Assembly: GCA_027620105.1 (NCBI GenBank)
Contig: JAQCIA010000038.1
Coordinates: forward strand, 1-11,006
Source of the DNA: Verrucomicrobiota bacterium
Lineage (GTDB): Bacteria > Verrucomicrobiota > Kiritimatiellia > UBA8416 > JAIOPI01
Reading direction: 5' to 3'
DNA length: 11,006 nucleotides
The notes below the pieces were generated by a model. That model worked only from the letters and a program-made list of their open reading frames with translations, made no database searches and was not told where the DNA came from. Shown piece by piece: positions 7,064-11,006 of the stretch; the first letter of the stretch is position 1, and each line of letters opens with the position of its first letter. The position numbers and the translations under genes were made by a program.

Positions 7064-8368
7064 TTAGTGTTGATGTCCTGCCGGAGCTGCGGCGCCACCG
7101 GGGAAGATCAGGTTCGGCGTACCCGCGAGCTGGGCCTGACTATCGATCAGGAATGCGCCCTGGGTTGCGACTTCATCACCAACACTCAGACCTGCCCGGA
7201 CCACATATTGATCGTTTCCGTTTTCATCCTCCAGGCGCGGGCCGAGGGCCAGCGGTGCGATGGTAAAGTGCGTTTGGCCGTTCGCCTCCCGTTCGGTCAG
7301 GCGCCACGCCACATGGCGAACGCCGGTGGACAGCACGGCGGCTTTCGGGATGAGCGCGAAATGGCCCCACGTCTCGGGTCGAGTGGGATCGGCCGGCTCG
7401 AGGTTTTGGTTCAGCACGCTGTGGATGCGGGCCAGGACCAATGATCCGGGCCGCAGATGGTCACGCGCGTTCGCAATGTATATCTGAACTTCATAGGCGC
7501 GAATATCCGGGGATATTTCCGGTGAAACGCGTCCGATTTCTGCGCGCAGGTCGGGCAAGGGGCCGCGATCATCGCTTTCGATCAACACGGACTGACCGAC
7601 GGAAAGAAAGTTTCCCCGCGCTTCAGGCACATGCGCGACCAGAACGAGCCGTTGCGGGTCGACGAGGCGCAGCAGGGGGGTGTCGGGCATCACTTCGCGT
7701 CCGACCGCGAGCGCTGCGTTGACCATTTCAAACTCATCCAGGAGCACCTGGCCGCCGAATGGCGTGTGGATGGTGACATACTCTTCGATGGTGGTGCGCT
7801 GCGCCACGCGGTCGGCGAGCTCGGCAAGGTTCCAGCGCACAAAGCGTTCGCGCAGTGCGGCGATGAGCTTGGTGTCGCCGATGCGCACGGCGGCAATGAG
7901 TTCCCCCTGTGCGGCGATTACATCGGGGCTATACAGATCCACGATGGGCGTTCCGGCGTCGATGGCTTTCTCGAGTCCGAACGTGGAGGGATGGCGCTGC
8001 ACAATGCGCCCGGCAACACGCGGAATGATGAGATGCGAGAAGCGGTGATCATAGGCCGCAGTCCCGTAGGCGCGAATCGTGACGCGGGCAGGACCTTCGA
8101 CGACGCGCGACGTCTCCAGCCCCATGCGGCGCTGCTGTTCGCGATTCAGTTCGCCCGCCGTGACGCGTTGCAGGGTCATCCCGCAGACAGGGCATGGCCC
8201 GGGCTTGTTGCCGATATAGTCCATCATGGCGCAGGCCCAGCGTTGGCTTCCGTTTTCGGATGCAAGGGTGGCCGGCCGTGAAAACAGCATGTGTGCGGGC
8301 AGGACTGCAATGCTGACGGCGCCAACGGCAAGGCCCGCGGCCAGGGTGATCCAGGTTTGTCTTTGCAT
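7064..8368 (-). CDS. cusB: CusB-like periplasmic membrane fusion (adaptor) protein with N-terminal metal-binding motif
   Basis: The 434-aa adaptor would join the RND pump to the outer-membrane channel. It has an N-terminal hydrophobic anchor (about 6-23). A short Cys motif follows (C46, M48-M49, C59, C62, M64), with PGPCPVCGM at 56-64 matching the heavy-metal-binding domain often fused to CusB proteins; the usual Cys-Pro-Met-His half reads Cys-Ala-Met-Met here. The barrel-sandwich hybrid and hairpin include IPRVAGRIV (115-123) and LYSPDVIAAQGELI (145-158), and the beta-barrel region includes RLVDPQRLVLVAHVPE (234-249). The C-terminal membrane-proximal domain ends with FLIDSQAQLAG (406-416), typical of CusB, then a short tail GHQH. 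AGGAGGT lies 9 nt before the ATG, inside the end of the upstream gene, whose TAA is only 2 nt away. Tight spacing supports co-translation with the flanking genes. Confidence 0.92.
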   Translation of the reverse strand: MQRQTWITLAAGLAVGAVSIAVLPAHMLFSRPATLASENGSQRWACAMMDYIGNKPGPCPVCGMTLQRVTAGELNREQQRRMGLETSRVVEGPARVTIRAYGTAAYDHRFSHLIIPRVAGRIVQRHPSTFGLEKAIDAGTPIVDLYSPDVIAAQGELIAAVRIGDTKLIAALRERFVRWNLAELADRVAQRTTIEEYVTIHTPFGGQVLLDEFEMVNAALAVGREVMPDTPLLRLVDPQRLVLVAHVPEARGNFLSVGQSVLIESDDRGPLPDLRAEIGRVSPEISPDIRAYEVQIYIANARDHLRPGSLVLARIHSVLNQNLEPADPTRPETWGHFALIPKAAVLSTGVRHVAWRLTEREANGQTHFTIAPLALGPRLEDENGNDQYVVRAGLSVGDEVATQGAFLIDSQAQLAGTPNLIFPGGAAAPAGHQH

Positions 8369-8370
8369 GC

Positions 8371-8715
8371 TTACTCAACCTCCTGGTTCTGCAGCGCGGC
8401 AGGACCATACTGCTGGGGATCTTTTGCAAATTTCGGGACACAGGCTTTACAACCAAAGCCGACGCTTTTGCCCGCGTACTCGGCGGTGGGCAGTGTTGGA
8501 TCCACGGGCATCCCGCAAATGGGGCAGATCGTGTTCACGGTCTCGGTTTTTGTCGGGGGTGCCGTGGCATGTTCGGCCATATTGTGCGGCATGGTGTTCG
8601 GTTCTGCGCTGTGGCTGACGACGTCGTAAGGTTTGTGCAGGACCGTGCGGGTGATGAGTGCTGCAAGGGCACCCACGGCGAACATGGCCACGAACAGAAC
8701 GATTTGCTTTCTCAT
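8371..8715 (-). CDS. Membrane-anchored small YHS/TRASH-like four-cysteine protein
   Basis: The 114-aa product has an N-terminal membrane segment (about 5-22), a linker with several His and Met (H35, M42, H44, M46, H49), then a metal-binding module with C64-P-I-C67-G-M and C89-K-A-C92. The CxxC pairs and the FAKDPQQYG ending (96-104) resemble YHS/TRASH domains found in copper-handling proteins. The likely place is the periplasmic face of the inner membrane, and the inferred role is to bind or deliver metal to the adaptor or pump. Its ATG overlaps the channel gene's TGA in an ATGA junction, and GGAGA lies upstream. Its TAA is 2 nt before the adaptor start. It is too small to transport metal itself. 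It could instead be a redox-active or structural Zn protein. Confidence 0.72.
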   Translation of the reverse strand: MRKQIVLFVAMFAVGALAALITRTVLHKPYDVVSHSAEPNTMPHNMAEHATAPPTKTETVNTICPICGMPVDPTLPTAEYAGKSVGFGCKACVPKFAKDPQQYGPAALQNQEVE

Positions 8716-9944
8716 GGTGCGTCTCCTTCCAGCGTGAACATACTTGCGGGCGCATGGCGCCAGAGCGCAGCGCGTGCAACCCGCGCATCGCCTTCGGCCG
8801 TGGCGGTTTCGATGTCGATGTCCGCCTGTTTCTCCAGAATGTCGAGGAGGAGCAGGAGCGGTTGCTCGGCATCGGATCCGGTTGCGCCGGCGCGTGCGAG
8901 CAGAGCCGCATACTCCGCGTCCAGGCGCGCCCCTGTTTCGGCGGCCAGTTTGCGCGCGGTATTGGCGAGCAATTCGGCCCGTTCCGCGCGCGACAGCAGT
9001 TCGTCGATTGCCTGCCGGGCCGCCACCGCATCTGCCTGGCTGGCGGACTGTTCGGCGCGGGCGGCGGCCATATCGGCACGGGCGTAGCGCCGACTGCGCC
9101 AGGGAATTTCTGTCATCAGGGCCACGCCCAGCATGTCCTCTTGATCACCGTCGTCCATCTCGGAGCGCTGAAAGCGGAAGCCCACGGCCGACATGGGCCA
9201 CTGACTGGCGCGGGCCATGGACGACAGGGAGGCGGCTTCACGGGATCGCGCCACGGGCATTTGGACGGTCGCGGATTCATCGGCGACAATGTCTGCGGCG
9301 CTCGGAGCGAAATAGGAGGGGAGCGGAGCATTGGTCGGCAGGCCAAGCGTTGCGCGTGCGGCGCGTTCGGCGTCCCAGGTGCGTTGTTCATCGCGGGCGG
9401 CGGCGAGTTGCAGGTCGGCGATGCGTGTCTGCAGCGCCAGGCGTTCGGTGGCGCGGCCCTGGCCGGCGGAAATCCGGGCGTCAACGGCGGCCAGAATCTG
9501 GTGCATGCGGATGAGCAGCTGGGCGGAGATCGCGAGATGGTGATTGGCGGTTTCCGCCTCGGCCAGTTGCATGGCGGCATCCGCGGCGACGACGCCGGCC
9601 CTCTCCAAATAGGCCGCCTTGGCAATGTCGGTGGCCGCATTGGCGCGCTGCTGATCCGCGGCACGTTCACCGGCTTTCGGCAGGGGCTGTCGCAGACTGA
9701 CTTCCCACACCGGCGAATCCTTGTCCGGCGTCTGCTTTCGTCCGTAGCCACCTTCAAGTTGCGGATCCGGTATGCGACCGGCCGCATCCTGGCGAATGGT
9801 TGCCGCCTGCATGCGCAGGCGCGCAGCCAGGATGTCGGGCGCATTGGCCACCGCCGTCATGAAGTCCCGGTGTGCCGGTGCGTCGCCGGTGCGACCAACA
9901 GCGGCCATTAGCGCGAGCGCGAGTGTGGGCAGAAACCTCTTCAT
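8712..9944 (-). CDS. Outer-membrane efflux protein (TolC/CusC family)
   Basis: The 410-aa product begins with a signal-peptide-like segment (about 1-24) and has the two long helical repeats of the OEP family. The first half includes VWEVSLRQPLPKAGER (79-94) and a long Ala-rich coiled helix (about 95-200). The second half includes LGVALMTEIPWRSRRYARAD (272-291), the matching strand-helix junction, and helices to about 395. It would form the trimeric channel that completes the CusCBA-type exporter. It is shorter than E. coli CusC (about 457) or TolC (about 493), and has no lipobox cysteine after the signal segment, unlike CusC. AGGAGGT lies 11 nt before the ATG at 9944. The gene starts 60 bp after the YHS gene stop and overlaps the next gene by 4 nt. 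Family assignment is firm; the metal role comes from context. Confidence 0.88.
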   Translation of the reverse strand: MKRFLPTLALALMAAVGRTGDAPAHRDFMTAVANAPDILAARLRMQAATIRQDAAGRIPDPQLEGGYGRKQTPDKDSPVWEVSLRQPLPKAGERAADQQRANAATDIAKAAYLERAGVVAADAAMQLAEAETANHHLAISAQLLIRMHQILAAVDARISAGQGRATERLALQTRIADLQLAAARDEQRTWDAERAARATLGLPTNAPLPSYFAPSAADIVADESATVQMPVARSREAASLSSMARASQWPMSAVGFRFQRSEMDDGDQEDMLGVALMTEIPWRSRRYARADMAAARAEQSASQADAVAARQAIDELLSRAERAELLANTARKLAAETGARLDAEYAALLARAGATGSDAEQPLLLLLDILEKQADIDIETATAEGDARVARAALWRHAPASMFTLEGDAP

Positions 9945-10004
9945 GGAATCAGCAGACCTCCTGGATAACCTGTGACCATGACGAACGACACGCCCATGAC
10001 AAAC

Positions 10005-10337
10005 TTACTCATTTTCTTCGTTGTGTGTATGCCCGGCATGGTCGTGACCCACAGCCGCCGGTGCATTGGTCGATGCGGTGGCGGCTTGCGCTGCCGCAGT
10101 ATCCAGCATTTTGATGTACTTGGCAGGTTCTTTCAGGAAGTCCTTGCGGCAGCCTTTGCAGCAGAAGCGGACTTCGCGGCCTTCGTAGTGCTCCACGAAG
10201 GTCTTCCCGTGGGAGCCCAGCGTTTCGCCTGACACCACACACGTGGTCAGGGGGTAGGCGTCGTCTCCAGCTTGCGATGTGAGAACGATACCAGCGGCAC
10301 ACGCGGAGAGAACGGCCAGTTTGGCGAACATATTCAT
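10005..10337 (-). CDS. Secreted YHS-domain protein with His-rich tail
   Basis: The 110-aa product has a signal peptide (about 1-23, cleavage plausible after SQA) and one YHS-like domain (about 28-78). That domain carries TTCVVSGETLG (31-41) and VRFCCKGCRKDF (56-67), giving C33, C59, C60 and C63 as candidate ligands. The C-terminus has H98, H100, H103 and H105 (HDHAGHTH), another likely metal site. It is the first gene of the efflux operon, and a periplasmic metal buffer or chaperone is the best guess. YHS domains are widespread and the ligand is not proven. I took the ATG at 10337 because AGGAA is 6 nt upstream and the signal peptide starts there; the open frame to 10592 runs into the tRNA and is not coding. 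A second ATG at 10331 is possible. Confidence 0.8.
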   Translation of the reverse strand: MNMFAKLAVLSACAAGIVLTSQAGDDAYPLTTCVVSGETLGSHGKTFVEHYEGREVRFCCKGCRKDFLKEPAKYIKMLDTAAAQAATASTNAPAAVGHDHAGHTHNEENE

Positions 10338-10363
10338 GTCTGTTTCCTTGGTTGAGCGCAGTG

Positions 10364-10440
10364 ACAATACTTTTTCTACCTGCCACTTTCTATACGGGCA
10401 TTGTCTGGCACTGTGTCTAGTGGTGCATACACCGGTGCCG
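10364..10440 (-). promoter_or_regulatory. Probable promoter region of the efflux operon
   Basis: This region lies just upstream of the first operon gene. Reading the minus strand, TAGAAA and TATTGT are separated by 17 nt (10392-10364), a weak sigma-70-like pair. Further up, TAGACA and TATAGA lie 19 nt apart. The octamer CCAGACAA (10408-10401) also occurs upstream of the anti-sigma gene. An ECF-type promoter recognised by the operon's own sigma factor is expected from context, but I cannot identify its elements with confidence. Confidence 0.25.
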
Positions 10441-10449
10441 AAGAAATCA

Positions 10450-10499
10450 CGCACGCGCCGTGCGCGCCGGGAGGATTCGCGCCGCGGCGCGGGTTTTTT
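10450..10499 (+). terminator. Double hairpin with T6 tract, plus strand
   Basis: CGCACG (10450-10455) pairs with CGTGCG (10459-10464) over a 3-nt loop. A 14-nt perfect palindrome CGCGCCGCGGCGCG follows at 10478-10491, then GG and six T (10494-10499). This is a strong intrinsic-terminator shape on the plus strand, yet no plus-strand gene lies upstream of it in the window. It may end a small RNA, or a transcript entering from elsewhere. Confidence 0.5.
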
Positions 10500-10578
10500 G
10501 GCTTGCCGGGCCTCACGTGGGCGGGCACCATACGCCGCTACATTCGCGGCAGGACCGCCGCAGTGACCCTGGTTCGTT

Positions 10579-10664
<86 letters not shown>

Positions 10665-10674
10665 TTCAACTTCC

Positions 10675-10694
10675 CCGGCAAATGCTGGTTATTT
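10675..10694 (+). terminator. Weak hairpin after tRNA-Tyr
   Basis: CCGGC (10675-10679) can pair with GCTGG (10684-10688), including one G-U pair, around a 4-nt loop. The T-rich TTATTT follows. The position 11 nt after the tRNA fits a tRNA terminator, but the stem is short. Confidence 0.3.
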
Positions 10695-10780
10695 GGCGAT
10701 ATTGCTGAAAAATCACGCGCTTTCCTGTGTCGGTTCTTGTCGGCACGAGTACAATCGTTTTCTATCCCAGGTTGGCAGAG

Positions 10781-10800
10781 TTAAGCCGTGTTAAGCCGTG
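10781..10800. repeat. Tandem duplication of TTAAGCCGTG
   Basis: Two perfect head-to-tail copies of the 10-mer lie at 10781-10790 and 10791-10800, downstream of tRNA-Tyr. A one-turn period could mark a protein-binding site; a slippage duplication is equally possible. The rest of 10665-11006 contains only small imperfect inverted repeats, such as CTGCC/GGCAG near 10919-10933, and no convincing gene. Confidence 0.4.
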
Positions 10801-11006
10801 TAAATGCCACCGCTGGTGTTTTCTAGGCACGATGCGCGCCACCCATGCCAGGAATGGGCGAGTGGTGATTGCCATTCGCGTACGGTCAACGGTGACGCGC
10901 TACGGTGCTCTGTAGGGCTGCCAGCAGGGCAGGGTAGGGCAGCACCGGCAGTCATGGCGGTGGCGTCGAAGCCTGCGCATGGTGAATCGTGGCCTCGCCA
11001 GCCCAC

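Noticed and set aside
8658..9911. 417-codon open frame on the plus strand
   Set aside because: It is antisense to the outer-membrane efflux gene, with low-complexity Gly/Arg/His composition and no motif.
10727..10915. 62-codon plus-strand open frame after the tRNA
   Set aside because: GTG start, no ribosome site, odd composition, and it runs through the tandem repeat.
10791..11006. 71-codon minus-strand open frame reaching the window edge
   Set aside because: The composition (Trp, His, Ser, Pro, Arg) is not protein-like and no motif is visible. It could only be judged with sequence beyond the edge.

Overview
The window (about 11 kb, GC-rich, Shine-Dalgarno-type starts) is a Gram-negative bacterial chromosome segment. 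It is dominated by one long leftward (minus-strand) operon for Cu(I)/Ag(I)-type heavy-metal efflux across both membranes. The two-domain ArgA, the compact operon and the style of the small YHS and metal-sensor proteins remind me of Verrucomicrobiota (Opitutae-like). This is a judgement from sequence style, not from a search.

Layout from right to left. 10665-11006 has no convincing gene. A plus-strand tRNA-Tyr(GTA) lies at 10579-10664. Between it and the operon is a 241-bp spacer that holds two GC-rich hairpins followed by six T (plus strand) and the probable operon promoter (minus strand). The operon then runs leftward: secreted YHS-domain protein (10337-10005), outer-membrane efflux protein (9944-8712), membrane-anchored four-Cys YHS/TRASH-like protein (8715-8371), CusB-like membrane fusion protein with an N-terminal metal-binding motif (8368-7064), a large CusA-like RND pump of 1229 aa (7036-3347), a one-TM anti-sigma-like protein (3247-2918), a periplasmic metal-sensor-like protein (2905-2414) and an ECF sigma factor (2427-1843). 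After a 382-bp spacer, argA (N-acetylglutamate synthase) follows on the same strand (1460-174). Positions 1-173 hold nothing I can support.

How the parts fit. The pump, fusion protein and outer-membrane channel form a CusCBA-type tripartite exporter. The pump keeps the three methionines that bind Cu(I)/Ag(I) in E. coli CusA. The two small Cys-rich proteins, and the Cys motif on the fusion protein, probably bind or hand over metal in the periplasm. The last three genes have the order and protein types of cnrYXH of Cupriavidus metallidurans (membrane anti-sigma, periplasmic sensor, ECF sigma). The natural reading is that periplasmic metal changes the sensor/anti-sigma complex, releases the sigma factor and switches on the operon that encodes it. 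The unusual combination is Cnr-type control of a Cus-type pump, with a sensor that carries conserved-looking Cys and His residues. The pump itself is about 180 residues longer than E. coli CusA, with an extra hydrophobic pair and a periplasmic insertion.
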